From Lachnospiraceae bacterium NSJ-143 (GTDB lineage: Bacteria; Bacillota; Clostridia; Lachnospirales; Anaerotignaceae), in assembly GCA_022867625.1 (NCBI GenBank), contig JALIFM010000001.1, forward strand, positions 434,001 to 498,000: DNA of 64,000 nt. Reading direction: 5' to 3'. Each line of letters starts with the position of its first letter. Within the stretch, counting starts at the first letter, position 1. The position numbers and the translations under genes are program-made. The notes under the pieces are model-generated. The model was not told where the DNA came from. It did not search any database and was given only the letters and a program-made list of their open reading frames with translations. Shown in pieces: positions 16,068 to 26,000 of this stretch.

Positions 16068-16877
16068 TTAATCGTGTTTTACCGGAATACAGACCTCTGT
16101 TACCCATTCATCAGGGTTTTGTGTTTCATGTGGGCTTACATGATAAATGTTGAATGCCGGACCGTCAAATAAAAAGCCGTTTTCCTCCGCCCACTTAGCT
16201 GCGGTTAAATTTGCTTCGGCAATATGGGAATAGCTGCCGGATATTAAAACAGATACATAGTCAAAGGGTTTTATTTCCTTAAAAACAACATGCTCTGTGT
16301 TTTTATACAGTTTGTCCACAGTAAGCTGTATCTCTACATCTGCGTTCTCCTCCTTATATTCCATGTCATGGAGTATTGCTGTATTCATACCGCCTTGCGG
16401 TATATTATATTGTTTTGTCTCACTCATTAGATAATGCCAGAGCTTTCCCTCATACTCGTATGCGGGTATTACCATTCTTACAGAAGCCGCAAAGTGCGCC
16501 GGCATTGATTTTAATTCTGCTTTGTATTCCATAGTATCAGCTTCCTTTCCGAAAAGCTCAAGCTCTTTTTCAAGAAGCAGGAGCTGCGTTTTTAAACAGG
16601 CAATCTGGTTTTTGGTATCATGGATTTTAAAATTTAAAAGAGAACTCTTTTCTGCCGGACTTTGAAGGCTGAGGTATTTTACGGTTTCATAAATACTCAG
16701 TCCCATTTCGCGGCACTGGTTTACCACAGCGGCATCAGAAAGCTGTTGTTTGTCGTAATACCTGTATCCCGTAAAGTTGTCGACCGAAACCGGCTTTAAA
16801 AGCCCATGTTCGTCATAATAGCGCAGCATTCTTACACTGATTCTTGAAAGCTTTGAAAAATCTCCTATCCTTAGCAT
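16068..16877 (-). CDS. MerR-family regulator with GyrI-like effector domain
   Basis: The protein has 269 residues. The N-terminal MerR helix-turn-helix and wing (LRIGDFSKLSRISVRMLRYY, DNFTGYRYYD) is followed by a coiled-coil dimer helix (about 80-115) and a C-terminal GyrI-like ligand-binding domain (about 120-269). This is the BmrR-type layout, which activates genes when it binds hydrophobic or cationic compounds. It is transcribed from a promoter with a 19-bp spacer, typical of MerR control, so it probably regulates itself. No efflux gene is adjacent in the same direction. Confidence 0.9.
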   Translation of the reverse strand: MLRIGDFSKLSRISVRMLRYYDEHGLLKPVSVDNFTGYRYYDKQQLSDAAVVNQCREMGLSIYETVKYLSLQSPAEKSSLLNFKIHDTKNQIACLKTQLLLLEKELELFGKEADTMEYKAELKSMPAHFAASVRMVIPAYEYEGKLWHYLMSETKQYNIPQGGMNTAILHDMEYKEENADVEIQLTVDKLYKNTEHVVFKEIKPFDYVSVLISGSYSHIAEANLTAAKWAEENGFLFDGPAFNIYHVSPHETQNPDEWVTEVCIPVKHD

Positions 16878-16927
16878 AGTTTCACCGCCTCATATACGTA
16901 TATGTGTTGTTTTCTGAGCTCATTTAT

Positions 16928-16958
16928 ATTGTAGAGCCTGACAGTGTGTGAGAGTCAA
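16928..16958 (-). promoter_or_regulatory. MerR-type promoter with 19-bp spacer
   Basis: On the minus strand, TTGACT, 19 bp, TACAAT. The spacer contains an imperfect dyad. Over-long spacers that the regulator must untwist are the hallmark of MerR-controlled promoters. Confidence 0.75.
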
Positions 16959-16981
16959 TGAAAATAAAAAATAATTTTGAG

Positions 16982-17048
16982 ACTACTGAAGTAGTGTATT
17001 GACACATGTATAAGACTGTGGTAGTATATAAATACAGAGACGACTCTG
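16982..17048 (+). promoter_or_regulatory. BlaI promoter with two flanking dyads
   Basis: TTGACA (16999-17004), 17 bp, TAGTAT (17022-17027) drives the BlaI-like gene. A dyad ACTACTGAAGTAGT at 16982-16995 lies just upstream of the -35, and CAGAG-ACGA-CTCTG at 17035-17048 covers the start region. The first recalls TACTACA-type Bla/Mec operators. Confidence 0.65.
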
Positions 17049-17069
17049 GTCTTATAAGGGGGATTGTTT

Positions 17070-17429
17070 ATGGATATCAAACTGTTTGATTCTGAACTTA
17101 AAGTTATGAATGTGTTATGGGAGGAGGGCGATACAACAGCAAAGCGTATATCGGATATTTTATCGGAGAAAGTTGGCTGGAATAAAAACACAACTTATAC
17201 GCTTATAAAGAGATGTATTAATAAAGGGGCGATAGAAAGGACTGAGCCTAATTTTATGTGCCATGCGCTTGTAAATAAAAAGGATGTACAGGACGCAGAG
17301 ACAGATGAGCTGATAGAAAAGGTCTACGACGGTTCGGCCGACAAGCTGTTTTCGGCCCTGCTGGGAAGGAAAAAGCTTTCGGCAGAGCAGATTGAAAAGC
17401 TTAAAAAAATTGTTGGAAAACTGGAATGA
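17070..17429 (+). CDS. BlaI/MecI-family repressor
   Basis: The protein has 119 residues. The winged helix is at residues 1-70 (LKVMNVLWEEGDTTAKRISDILSE, then WNKNTTYTLIKRCINKGAIER), followed by a dimerisation tail (KLFSALLGRKKLSAEQIEKLKKIV). The repressor should be inactivated when the M56 protease encoded next senses its signal. TTG 17064 is in frame, but ATG 17070 has better spacing from AGGGGG. The gene is 10 bp from its partner. Confidence 0.92.
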   Translation: MDIKLFDSELKVMNVLWEEGDTTAKRISDILSEKVGWNKNTTYTLIKRCINKGAIERTEPNFMCHALVNKKDVQDAETDELIEKVYDGSADKLFSALLGRKKLSAEQIEKLKKIVGKLE

Positions 17430-17439
17430 GGTGTCATTT

Positions 17440-18783
17440 ATGGGATTGCAGCAAATGAGCTTTTCAGCCTCTATGATGATAGCGTTTATAATTTTAATAC
17501 GCTGTGCGGCCATAAACAGGCTCTGCAAAAAGACGTTTATGGTGCTTTGGGCGGCTGTTGTGGCAAGGCTTATTGTGCCTTTTAACCTTCCGTCTAGGCT
17601 AAGCGTGTACTCGCTGGCAGAAAATTTAGCTGGCTTTGTAAAAGGCCTGATTTATACAAAGCCTTTGGAAACAGCGCCGGCTGTATTTATAAAAACGGCG
17701 GCAGTTAACGAGCAGAGCGGCATAAGCGTTTGGTCTGTTGTATGGTTTGCAGGAGCAGTGTTAGCGGTTGTCTGGTTTGTGTCTGTGTATGTCAGGTGCA
17801 AAAGGGAGTTTGATATATCGCTGCCGGCTGAAAACAGCTATATAGACAGCTGGATTAAAAATCTGGGCGGCAGGCGCAGAATTACTGTGAGGATTCATGA
17901 AAAAATAATGTCTCCGCTTACCTACGGTATAATCAGGCCGGTTATACTTCTGCCTAAGGACATGGATTTTAACAATTTGACAAATTTGGAGTATATACTT
18001 ACACATGAGTATGTACATATAAAAAGGTTCGACTGTTTATGGAAGATTCTGCTCACAGCTGTGGTGTGTATACACTGGTTTAACCCGGCTGTATGGGCCA
18101 TGTATGTGTTTGCCAACAGGGATATTGAACTGTGCTGTGATGAAACCGTAGTAGGCATAATGGGAGAAGGAAAAAAGTCGGACTACGCTCTGGCCCTTAT
18201 AAATATGGAGGAGACAAAGAGAACGGGTATCCCTATGTTCAGCAGTTTCAGCAGAGAACCTATTGAAGAAAGGATAAATGCCATTATGAAAATAAAAAAA
18301 GCTTCAGTTTTAAGTTTATGTGCGGCGCTTGCGCTCACAGCAGGTACAACTACAGTTTTTGCTACATCAAAGGCAGTGCCGGAGTTGAAAAATATTACCA
18401 CAACAACTGCGGTTTCCGCCAGAAGCATTGATATTTCATCAAAGGAATACACATCAGACAGTGCAAAACTGAAAATCGTGTCTGAAGATGTTCCAATGAA
18501 AATTAAAGATATACAGTGGTGGACATACGACGAGTATAAAAGCTGGCTCGACAATGAGAAAAAGGAAATAGAAAAACAGGTAAAAGAAGGGACACAGACA
18601 AGGAAGACTGCCGATGACCTTATTGACAGCTATGAACAGACTCTTGATGTGCTGAAAAATGGGAACAAGGTATCAAAGTCGGTTGATGGCGACAAAAACT
18701 TAAGCATTACGATTAATGAGGCTGATTTGAAAAAATTGGATGAGAATGTTGTATTAAGCGTAAAATACGATACTGAGAAATAA
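17440..18783 (+). CDS. BlaR1/MecR1-like M56 membrane metalloprotease sensor
   Basis: The protein has 447 residues. Membrane segments cover the N-terminal third, and the zinc-protease motif HEYVH is in ILTHEYVHIKRFD, with a downstream helix (CIHWFNPAVWAMYVF) and a conserved ELCCDE. A last membrane segment (SLCAALALTAGTTTVFA) leads to about 150 extracellular residues that do not look like a penicillin-binding domain. It probably senses a different wall signal from beta-lactams. The frame opens at 17392, but ATG 17440 follows TGAGGTGT. Confidence 0.9.
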   Translation: MGLQQMSFSASMMIAFIILIRCAAINRLCKKTFMVLWAAVVARLIVPFNLPSRLSVYSLAENLAGFVKGLIYTKPLETAPAVFIKTAAVNEQSGISVWSVVWFAGAVLAVVWFVSVYVRCKREFDISLPAENSYIDSWIKNLGGRRRITVRIHEKIMSPLTYGIIRPVILLPKDMDFNNLTNLEYILTHEYVHIKRFDCLWKILLTAVVCIHWFNPAVWAMYVFANRDIELCCDETVVGIMGEGKKSDYALALINMEETKRTGIPMFSSFSREPIEERINAIMKIKKASVLSLCAALALTAGTTTVFATSKAVPELKNITTTTAVSARSIDISSKEYTSDSAKLKIVSEDVPMKIKDIQWWTYDEYKSWLDNEKKEIEKQVKEGTQTRKTADDLIDSYEQTLDVLKNGNKVSKSVDGDKNLSITINEADLKKLDENVVLSVKYDTEK

Positions 18784-18791
18784 TAAGTCAA

Positions 18792-18827
18792 GGCTGGATA
18801 TGGAAACCCATACCCAGCCGTTTTTTA
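18792..18827 (+). terminator. Terminator after the BlaI/M56 pair
   Basis: GGCTGG...TATGG pairs with CCCATA.CCAGCC, then six T. Confidence 0.8.
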
Positions 18828-18836
18828 ATTTTTAAA

Positions 18837-20018
18837 CTATCTGAAATTACCGTGTGCCGCAACGGCTTTTTTATCAAGTGACTCAAGCCTGCTGAGAGCC
18901 TCTGTAAGTGTATCGCGGCTTTTGGCGAAGTGAAGCCGCACATAGTTGTTTATGTTTTCGTTGAAAAAGCTTGAGCCGGGAACGGCGCCGACACCGACCT
19001 CACGGGCCATCCATTCGCAGAACTCTATGTCGTTTTTAACTCCGTATTTTTCCATATTAACCATTACATAATAAGCGCCCTGAGGGTCTGTATAGTCAAA
19101 GCCAAGGTTTTTGAGTCCGTTTATAAACAGGTTTTTCCTGTCTGTGTATATATCAAGCAGCTCGGCGTAATAGCTGTCGTCAAAACCAAGGGCTGTAACA
19201 ACAGCCTCCTGCAAAGGGGCGGCAGCGCCGACTGTAAGAAAATCATGTACCTTCTTAACCCTGTCTATTATATAATCCTCGGCGATTACATATCCAAGCC
19301 TCCAGCCGGTTATTGAATAGGTCTTGGAAAGGGAGTTGCAGGTTATTGTCCTTTCAGCCATTCCGGGGAGTGTTGAAAAATAAATGTGCCTGTACGGCTT
19401 ATAAACTATATGCTCATAAACCTCGTCTGTAATAACGAATGTATCGTATTTGACTGCTAAATCAGCTATTATCCTGAGCTCATTAAGGGTAAATACCCTT
19501 CCGCTCGGGTTTGAGGGGTTGCACACTATTATGGCCTTTGGGCCTTTTTTAAAGGCGGCTTCCAGCACATCAGGGTCAAAAGTGAATTCCGGAGGGTTAA
19601 GCGGCACAAATATCGGCTCAGCGCTGGAAAGTATGGCGTCAGCGCTGTAGTTTTCGTAAAACGGAGAAAATACTATTACTTTTTCTCCCGGATTGCAGAC
19701 TGTAAGCATTGCCGCCATCATGGCCTCGGTGCTTCCGCAGGTTACAACTATATTTTTATCAGGGTCAATCTTCTGACCGGTAAAATGCTCATGTTTTTTT
19801 GCAAGACCGGCTCGCATTGACTGTGAGCCCCATGTTACCTCATACTGGTGATGGTTTTCGTATGTGACCTGAGCGAGTCTGTCAAGCAGGGCTTTGGGAG
19901 GGTTAAAATCTGGAAATCCCTGTGATAAGTTTATAGCGTTATTGTCAATGGATATTCTTGTCATTTTACGTATCATTGATTCTGTGAAGGTATCGGTTCT
20001 GTTGCTCAGTTTTGGCAT
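18837..20018 (-). CDS. Class I/II PLP-dependent aminotransferase
   Basis: The protein has 393 residues, full length. Residues seen include the N-terminal NLSQGFPDFNPP, the cofactor-pocket CGSTEAMMAAML, CNPSNPSGR with the conserved Asn, ITDEVYEHI with the Asp, the Schiff-base Lys in NSLSKTYSITGWRLGY, and the carboxylate-binding Arg in YVRLHFAK. This is the fold-type I aspartate/aromatic/methionine aminotransferase group; the exact amino acid cannot be set from sequence alone. The start follows TAAGGAGGTTTTT. It is monocistronic. Confidence 0.92.
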   Translation of the reverse strand: MPKLSNRTDTFTESMIRKMTRISIDNNAINLSQGFPDFNPPKALLDRLAQVTYENHHQYEVTWGSQSMRAGLAKKHEHFTGQKIDPDKNIVVTCGSTEAMMAAMLTVCNPGEKVIVFSPFYENYSADAILSSAEPIFVPLNPPEFTFDPDVLEAAFKKGPKAIIVCNPSNPSGRVFTLNELRIIADLAVKYDTFVITDEVYEHIVYKPYRHIYFSTLPGMAERTITCNSLSKTYSITGWRLGYVIAEDYIIDRVKKVHDFLTVGAAAPLQEAVVTALGFDDSYYAELLDIYTDRKNLFINGLKNLGFDYTDPQGAYYVMVNMEKYGVKNDIEFCEWMAREVGVGAVPGSSFFNENINNYVRLHFAKSRDTLTEALSRLESLDKKAVAAHGNFR

Positions 20019-20053
20019 GTCTGAAAAAACCTCCTTAAAATATTATTTTACCT

Positions 20054-20082
20054 ATTATATATTTAATTGCATAAAAATACAA
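20054..20082 (-). promoter_or_regulatory. Promoter for the aminotransferase gene
   Basis: On the minus strand, TTGTAT, 17 bp, TATAAT, about 35 bp before the start codon. Confidence 0.65.
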
Positions 20083-20114
20083 ATTTTTTTGTGCCGTCAA
20101 TGAGTATTATTAAG

Positions 20115-20143
20115 TTGATAAAAACTGGAATAAATAGTAAAAT
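20115..20143 (+). promoter_or_regulatory. Promoter for the metallophosphoesterase operon
   Basis: TTGATA (20115-20120), 17 bp, TAAAAT (20138-20143). It is divergent from the aminotransferase promoter. Confidence 0.6.
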
Positions 20144-20190
20144 AATTGGGTATTTCCAATTAATGCAGATTAATATGAATGGAGGAAGAT

Positions 20191-20892
20191 ATGGGATTAT
20201 TCGCTTTATCGGATTTGCATTTGGGTGATGGACTCAATAAGCCCATGGATAAATTCTCAGAGGAATGGACAAACCACAGTGATAAAATACATGCAAACTG
20301 GAATGAAACGGTATCTGACAACGATACAGTACTTGTGCCGGGGGATATATCATGGGCCATAAATATGGACGAAGCCGAAAGAGACATGGAATTTTTAAAA
20401 AGCCTTAATGGAAGAAAAATATTTCTGAGAGGAAACCACGATTACTGGTGGAGCAGTGTGTCAAAGCTTAACAGCATGTACTCAAAGTATAATATGCATT
20501 TTCTCCAGAATGACTGCTTTATGCTCGGCGATATGAAAACGGCGGTGTGCGGTTCACGGCTGTGGAAAAATGACAGCTGCCTTGCTGAGGATAAAAAAAT
20601 TTATGACAGGGAAATTATGAGGAGCAGGCTTTCGCTTGAGGCCGCGATTAGAAAAAAGTGTGAGAGCATAATATTTATGAGCCATTACCCGCCTTTGCTT
20701 TCTGACGGAATGGAAACCGGGGCACAGAAACTGCTTGAGGAATATCCGGTAAAGCTTGCTGTCTACGGCCACCTGCATGGCCAGAAGAATTTTAATACGG
20801 GCTTTAAGGGGATTAAAAACGGCATTAAATATATGCTTGTATCTGCGGATTTTGTGGGCTTCAGGCCTGTTGAGATTTTTAGGGAGGAATAA
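20191..20892 (+). CDS. Calcineurin-like metallophosphoesterase
   Basis: The protein has 233 residues with all family motifs: SDLHLGDG, PGDISWA, RGNHDYWW, MSHYPP and YGHLHG, which bind two metal ions. It should hydrolyse a phosphoester; the substrate (nucleotide, phosphoprotein or lipid intermediate) is unknown. ATG 20179 is in frame, but ATG 20191 follows GGAGGAAG at normal spacing and gives the natural MGLFALSDLH start. It leads an operon with DUF3842, mntP and a methyltransferase-like gene. Confidence 0.9.
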   Translation: MGLFALSDLHLGDGLNKPMDKFSEEWTNHSDKIHANWNETVSDNDTVLVPGDISWAINMDEAERDMEFLKSLNGRKIFLRGNHDYWWSSVSKLNSMYSKYNMHFLQNDCFMLGDMKTAVCGSRLWKNDSCLAEDKKIYDREIMRSRLSLEAAIRKKCESIIFMSHYPPLLSDGMETGAQKLLEEYPVKLAVYGHLHGQKNFNTGFKGIKNGIKYMLVSADFVGFRPVEIFREE

Positions 20893-20896
20893 ATTT

Positions 20897-21331
20897 ATGA
20901 TAATTATGGTAGTCGACGGACAGGGCGGCGGAATGGGAAAGGCGCTTATAGAAAAAATCAAGCCCTCACTTGGGCCTGAAAACATGCTTATTGCCCTTGG
21001 AACAAATTCTATTGCCACTGCCAATATGATTAAGGCCGGGGCCGACAAAGCGGCCACAGGTGAAAACGCCATTAAGGTAAACGCGGCTAAAGCCGATATA
21101 ATTGTCGGCAGCATAGGCATTATATCGTCAAATTCCATGTTCGGCGAGCTGAGCCATGAAATGGCGAGGGCTATAAGCGAAAGTCCGGCTGAAAAGGTGC
21201 TTATACCTATAAAACGCTGTGGAATCTGTGTTGTGGGTGTAAATATCGATTCAATGCCGAGACTTATAGACGAGGCCGCAAATATATGTATTGATATTGT
21301 AAGACAGCGCAAAGGCAACTGTCCGATATAA
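20897..21331 (+). CDS. DUF3842 family protein
   Basis: The protein has 144 residues. It starts MIIMVVDGQGGGMGKALIEKI, a glycine-rich nucleotide-binding-like loop, followed by ALGTNSIATANMIKAGA, GENAIKVNA, and DIIVGSIGIISSNSM. These match the DUF3842 family of Clostridia, whose function is not known; a Rossmann-like fold is inferred. The start ATG lies 5 bp after the metallophosphoesterase stop behind GGGAGGAA. The longer upstream open frame is an artefact of overlap. Confidence 0.85.
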   Translation: MIIMVVDGQGGGMGKALIEKIKPSLGPENMLIALGTNSIATANMIKAGADKAATGENAIKVNAAKADIIVGSIGIISSNSMFGELSHEMARAISESPAEKVLIPIKRCGICVVGVNIDSMPRLIDEAANICIDIVRQRKGNCPI

Positions 21332-21342
21332 AGGTGGTTTAT

Positions 21343-21906
21343 ATGGGATTAATGTACATTATGCTTATAGCGGCAAGCCTGTCAATGGACGCGTTTGCTG
21401 TTTCGGTATCAAACGGCCTGTCGGTAAAGGGGATAAGCAAAAAAGATATATTTATTGAGGGCCTGTTTTTTGGAGGATTCCAGTTTATTATGCCTGTAAT
21501 AGGCTTTATACTGGGCTTCAGCGTAAAACGGCATATAGAGGCCTTTGACCACTGGATAGCCTTCGGCCTTCTGGCACTTATTGGAGTCAATATGATTAAG
21601 GAATCGCTGGAAAGCGGTTCGGATAATGACGATATCTGTGCGGGGCTTTCGGTTAAAACGCTTCTGGTACAGGCTGTGGCCACAAGCATAGACGCTCTGG
21701 CAGTAGGCGTAAGCTTTGCGGTGCTTGACGTTAATATATTCTCTGCAAGCGCTGTAATAGGCATAGTATGTTTTTTTATTTCCGTATTTGGCTCGCTTAT
21801 CGGAAAGCGGGCTGGAGGAATGCTCAAAAAATATGCAGAGACAGCCGGCGGTGCAATACTTATATTGATAGGTCTGAAAATTTTGGCTGAACACATATTT
21901 TTTTAG
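21343..21906 (+). CDS. mntP: MntP-type manganese efflux protein
   Basis: The protein has 187 residues with six predicted membrane segments. The two family repeats each carry an Asp motif: SLSMDAFAVSVSNG near the start and ATSIDALAVGVSFA in the middle. MntP exports excess Mn2+. Unlike many mntP genes it has no manganese riboswitch here; that element is found instead on the P-type ATPase gene at 37746. ATG 21343 follows AAAGGTGG. Confidence 0.87.
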   Translation: MGLMYIMLIAASLSMDAFAVSVSNGLSVKGISKKDIFIEGLFFGGFQFIMPVIGFILGFSVKRHIEAFDHWIAFGLLALIGVNMIKESLESGSDNDDICAGLSVKTLLVQAVATSIDALAVGVSFAVLDVNIFSASAVIGIVCFFISVFGSLIGKRAGGMLKKYAETAGGAILILIGLKILAEHIFF

Positions 21907-21917
21907 GGGTGGTTTAA

Positions 21918-22835
21918 ATGGGTTTTTCACAATGCTTCGCAGGCGGCAGGCAGATACTTATGGAGGGCGGAATAGGCGAAAGGCTTAAAAGGGAATACGG
22001 CATAAAAATAGACGGACCGGTGGCAATGGCGTCTCTTGTGTATGACAGCAGGGCGAGGGAGGCGCTTGCAGAGCTGTGGGGAGGATACGCTGATATTGCT
22101 TACAGGCACAATATGCCATTTATAGCCACTACTCCCACAAGGCGTGCCAACAAAGAAAGAATACTCAGTGCTGGCTATGGTCCTGCAATAATTAAGGATA
22201 ATGTGGAGTTTTTGAGGGAAGTGCAGAAGGGCTTTAAAACAGAGTCGTACATAGGCGCACTGATGGGCTGCAAGGGTGACGCCTACACAAATGATTCGCC
22301 TCTTGGAATTGATGAGGCAGAGGAATTCCACTCTTACGCCGCTGGGCTCTTTGGTCAGACAGGTGTCGATTTCCTTTACGCTGGTATTATGCCGGGCAGA
22401 GACGAGGCCCTTGGCATGGCCAGAGCCATGTCAAAAACAGGACTTGACTATATTATAAGCTTTATGGTCACAAGAGATGGAAGGCTTATAGACGGCACTG
22501 CCATTTCTGATGCGATAAAGTTTATAGACAAAAACGTATCTTTAAAGCCCATCTGCTATATGGCCAACTGTGTGCACCCTGAAAACCTGTATATTGCTCT
22601 TACAAGGGAATTTAATGACAGGTCTGTAATTATGGAGCGCTTCTGCGGTACACAGGCCAATACATCGCCGCTTTCTCCAAAGGAGCTGGATAACTGTGCT
22701 GAACTTATGACATCAGACGCGTCAGGTCTTGCAGACAGCATGGAAAAGCTTAAGCTTTGCTCTGGAATGAAAATCTGGGGCGGCTGCTGCGGTACAGATT
22801 TTTCGCATATGGAGGAAATAGCAAAAAGGGTTTAA
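21918..22835 (+). CDS. Homocysteine S-methyltransferase-like protein
   Basis: The protein has 305 residues. Zinc-ligand motifs of the family are present: ANCVHPENL in the middle (about residue 215) and GGCCGTDFSH near the C-terminus with the Cys pair. EGGIGERL near the start replaces the usual DGGxxT(x)L. Family members move methyl groups from S-methylmethionine or similar donors to homocysteine. The specific donor cannot be told, and some clostridial members are stand-alone. It ends the operon begun at 20191. Confidence 0.82.
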   Translation: MGFSQCFAGGRQILMEGGIGERLKREYGIKIDGPVAMASLVYDSRAREALAELWGGYADIAYRHNMPFIATTPTRRANKERILSAGYGPAIIKDNVEFLREVQKGFKTESYIGALMGCKGDAYTNDSPLGIDEAEEFHSYAAGLFGQTGVDFLYAGIMPGRDEALGMARAMSKTGLDYIISFMVTRDGRLIDGTAISDAIKFIDKNVSLKPICYMANCVHPENLYIALTREFNDRSVIMERFCGTQANTSPLSPKELDNCAELMTSDASGLADSMEKLKLCSGMKIWGGCCGTDFSHMEEIAKRV

Positions 22836-22940
22836 GGCCGGGGTTTTGTACCTGTTAATGTATTTTTTATCTGGCAATTGAAAATAAAGTGTTTTTCTGT
22901 TAAAATTTTAGTAAGGTCAGGTTTAGCTATAAATTAGATG

Positions 22941-22969
22941 TTGAATTGAATTGTGGATTGTACTATAAT
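22941..22969 (+). promoter_or_regulatory. Promoter of nifJ
   Basis: TTGAAT (22941-22946), 17 bp, TATAAT (22964-22969). It sits 60 bp before the start codon. Confidence 0.75.
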
Positions 22970-23028
22970 TAATACACTTCATGTTGGTTGGTAAATACTT
23001 ATTTTATTTTCAGAAAGGAAGTTTTGAT

Positions 23029-26000
23029 ATGTCCAAGATTATGAAAACTATGGACGGTAACGAGGCTGCCGCTTTTACTTCTTACGCTTTTACAGAAGTA
23101 GCCGGTATTTTTCCTATTACACCGTCGTCGCCAATGGCAGAGCATACTGATGACTGGGCGGCTAACGGAAAGAAAAATATTTTCGGCCAGACTGTAAAGG
23201 TTGTTGAGATGCAGTCTGAAGGCGGAGCTTCAGGTACAGTTCACGGTTCGCTTTCCGCCGGAGCTCTTACAACTACATATACAGCAAGTCAGGGGCTTCT
23301 CCTGATGATACCTAATATGTACAAGATTGCCGGCGAGCTTCTTCCGTGTGTGTTTCATGTAAGCGCAAGGGCCCTTGCAAGCCATGCGCTTTCAATATTC
23401 GGAGACCATTCAGATGTTATGGCCTGCCGCCAGACAGGCTTTGCGCTTCTCGCGTCAAACTCTGTACAGGAGGTTATGGACCTGGGGGCTGTAGCTCATC
23501 TGAGCGCTATAAAGGGCAGGGTTCCGTTCCTGCATTTCTTCGACGGTTTCCGTACATCACACGAGATTCAGAAAATTGAGTGCATCGACTACGATGAGAT
23601 GGCTAAGATTGTTGATATGGACGCTGTAAACAGCTTCAAGAGGAATGCCCTCAATCCGGAGCACCCGGTATTAAGGGGAACAGCCCAGAACCCTGATATA
23701 TTCTTCCAGGCAAGAGAAGCCTGCAACCCTTACTATGAGAACATAGTTGGCGTTTGTGAGGAATATATGGCTGAGGTAAGCAAAATAACAGGCCGCGACT
23801 ACAGGCTTTTCAACTACTACGGTGACCCTGAGGCAGAAAGGGTAATTGTGGCTATGGGTTCAGCCTGTGAGGCTATTGAGGAAACTATAGACTATTTAAG
23901 GGCTAAGGGAGAAAAGGTAGGACTTGTAAAGGTACACCTCTACAGGCCTTTTTCAGCAAAGCACCTTTTGGAGGCTATACCTGAGACAGCTAAGAAAATT
24001 GCTGTGCTTGACAGGACAAAAGAGCCGGGAGCTCTTGGCGAGCCTTTATATCAGGATGTATGTACAGCTATGTTTGAGGCAAAGGAACAGCCTATGGTTA
24101 TAGCAGGCCGTTACGGACTTGGTTCAAAAGATGTGACGCCTGCCCAGTTTATAGCGGTATACGAAAACATGAAGCTTGAAAGCCCTAAAAACCACTTTAC
24201 TATAGGTATTGTTGACGATGTTACAAACCTTTCTCTTGAGGTTGGCCATGAGGTTAATGTAACAGAAGGCGACGGTACTATAAGCTGCAAATTCTGGGGC
24301 ATAGGCTCAGACGGTACTGTAGGAGCCAACAAAAACTCAATTAAGATTATAGGCGACCACACTGATATGTACGCTCAGGCGTATTTCTCATACGACTCCA
24401 AGAAGTCAGGCGGTGTTACACAGAGTCACCTTCGTTTTGGAAAGAAGCCTATAAGGAGCACATACCTTGTTAAGACAGCCGATTTTGTGGCATGCCACAA
24501 ACAGGAGTATGTAAACCTTTATGATATGTATACAGAGCTTAATCCGGGCGGAACATTCCTTCTTAACACTGAATGGCCTGTGGATGAGCTTGACAGGCAC
24601 CTTCCGGCGGATATGAAAAAATATTTTGCTGACAACAATATCAAGTTCTATGTAATAAACGGTACTGCCATAGCAAGGGAAATCGGCCTTGGAAACAGGG
24701 TGAACTCAGTGCTTCAGGCTGCATTCTTCAAGCTTGCCAATATAATACCTATAGATGAGGCTGTTGACTACATGAAGGCGGCTATAAAAAAGACATACGG
24801 CAAAAAGGGCGATTCCATACTTAACATGAACTACGCCGCTGTTGACCAGGGTGTTGAAAAGGTTGTTAAGGTAGAGGTTCCTGCCGAGTGGTCAAACGCC
24901 GCAGACGAAAATGCCGGCACTGAAAAAGAAGTGCCTGATTTTATCAAAAACGTTGTTGAGCCTATAAATGCTCAGAAGGGCGACAGCCTTCCTGTAAGCG
25001 CATTCAAAGGCCGTGAGGACGGAACATTCCCTCAGGGCACAGCGGCTTACGAAAAGAGGGGTGTAGCTGTAGACCTTCCTCAGTGGGATATAACAAAGTG
25101 CATTCAGTGCAACCAGTGCTCGTTTGTATGTCCTCATGCCGCTATTCGCCCGGTACTTGTTACCGAAGATGAGCTTAAGGCGGCTCCTGAAGGGTTTGAG
25201 GCTAAAAAAGCTATAGGCAAGGGCCTTGAAAATTATAAGTTCAGGATACAGGTTTCGGCTCTCGACTGTCTTGGCTGCGGAAGCTGCGCGGCAGTGTGTC
25301 CGGCTCCGGGAAAGGCTCTCACAATGGTTCCTGCCTATACTCAGGAGAAGGAAGCTGCAAACTGGGATTATGCTGTAAGCCTGCCTGTAAAGGAAGATGT
25401 TATGGCGAAAAATTCCGTAAAGGGAAGCCAGTTCAGACAGCCGCTTCTTGAGTTCAGCGGTGCCTGTGCAGGCTGCGGCGAAACACCTTACGCTAAGCTT
25501 ATAACACAGCTTTTTGGTGACAGAATGTACATAGCCAATGCAACAGGCTGTTCGTCAATCTGGGGCGGAAGTGCGCCTTCTACACCTTATACAACAAACC
25601 ATAAGGGCCATGGCCCTGCATGGGCAAACTCACTCTTTGAGGATAATGCCGAGTTTGGCCTTGGTATGGCTCTTGCTGTTAAGCAGATGAGGGAGAGGCT
25701 TAAAGACCAGCTTGAAAAACTCAGGGCGGTACAGGGCTGTGAGGTTATGGCTGAGAAGGTGGACGAATGGATTGCCACAATGAATGACGGCGACAGAAAC
25801 CAGAAGGCCACAGCGGACCTTGTTGAGCTTCTTGAAAACTATAACGGTTCAAACGCGCAGGCAAAAGAAATTATAGCCGACGTGCTTAAAAACAAAGACC
25901 AGCTCGCTAAAAAGAGCCAGTGGATATTCGGCGGAGACGGCTGGGCATATGATATTGGATACGGCGGACTTGATCACGTGCTTGCTTCCGGCGAGGATGT

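Noticed and set aside
20554-21318. 254-residue minus-strand open frame opposite metallophosphoesterase/DUF3842 genes
   Set aside because: It spans two well-supported + genes, and its sequence is the reverse of their codons.
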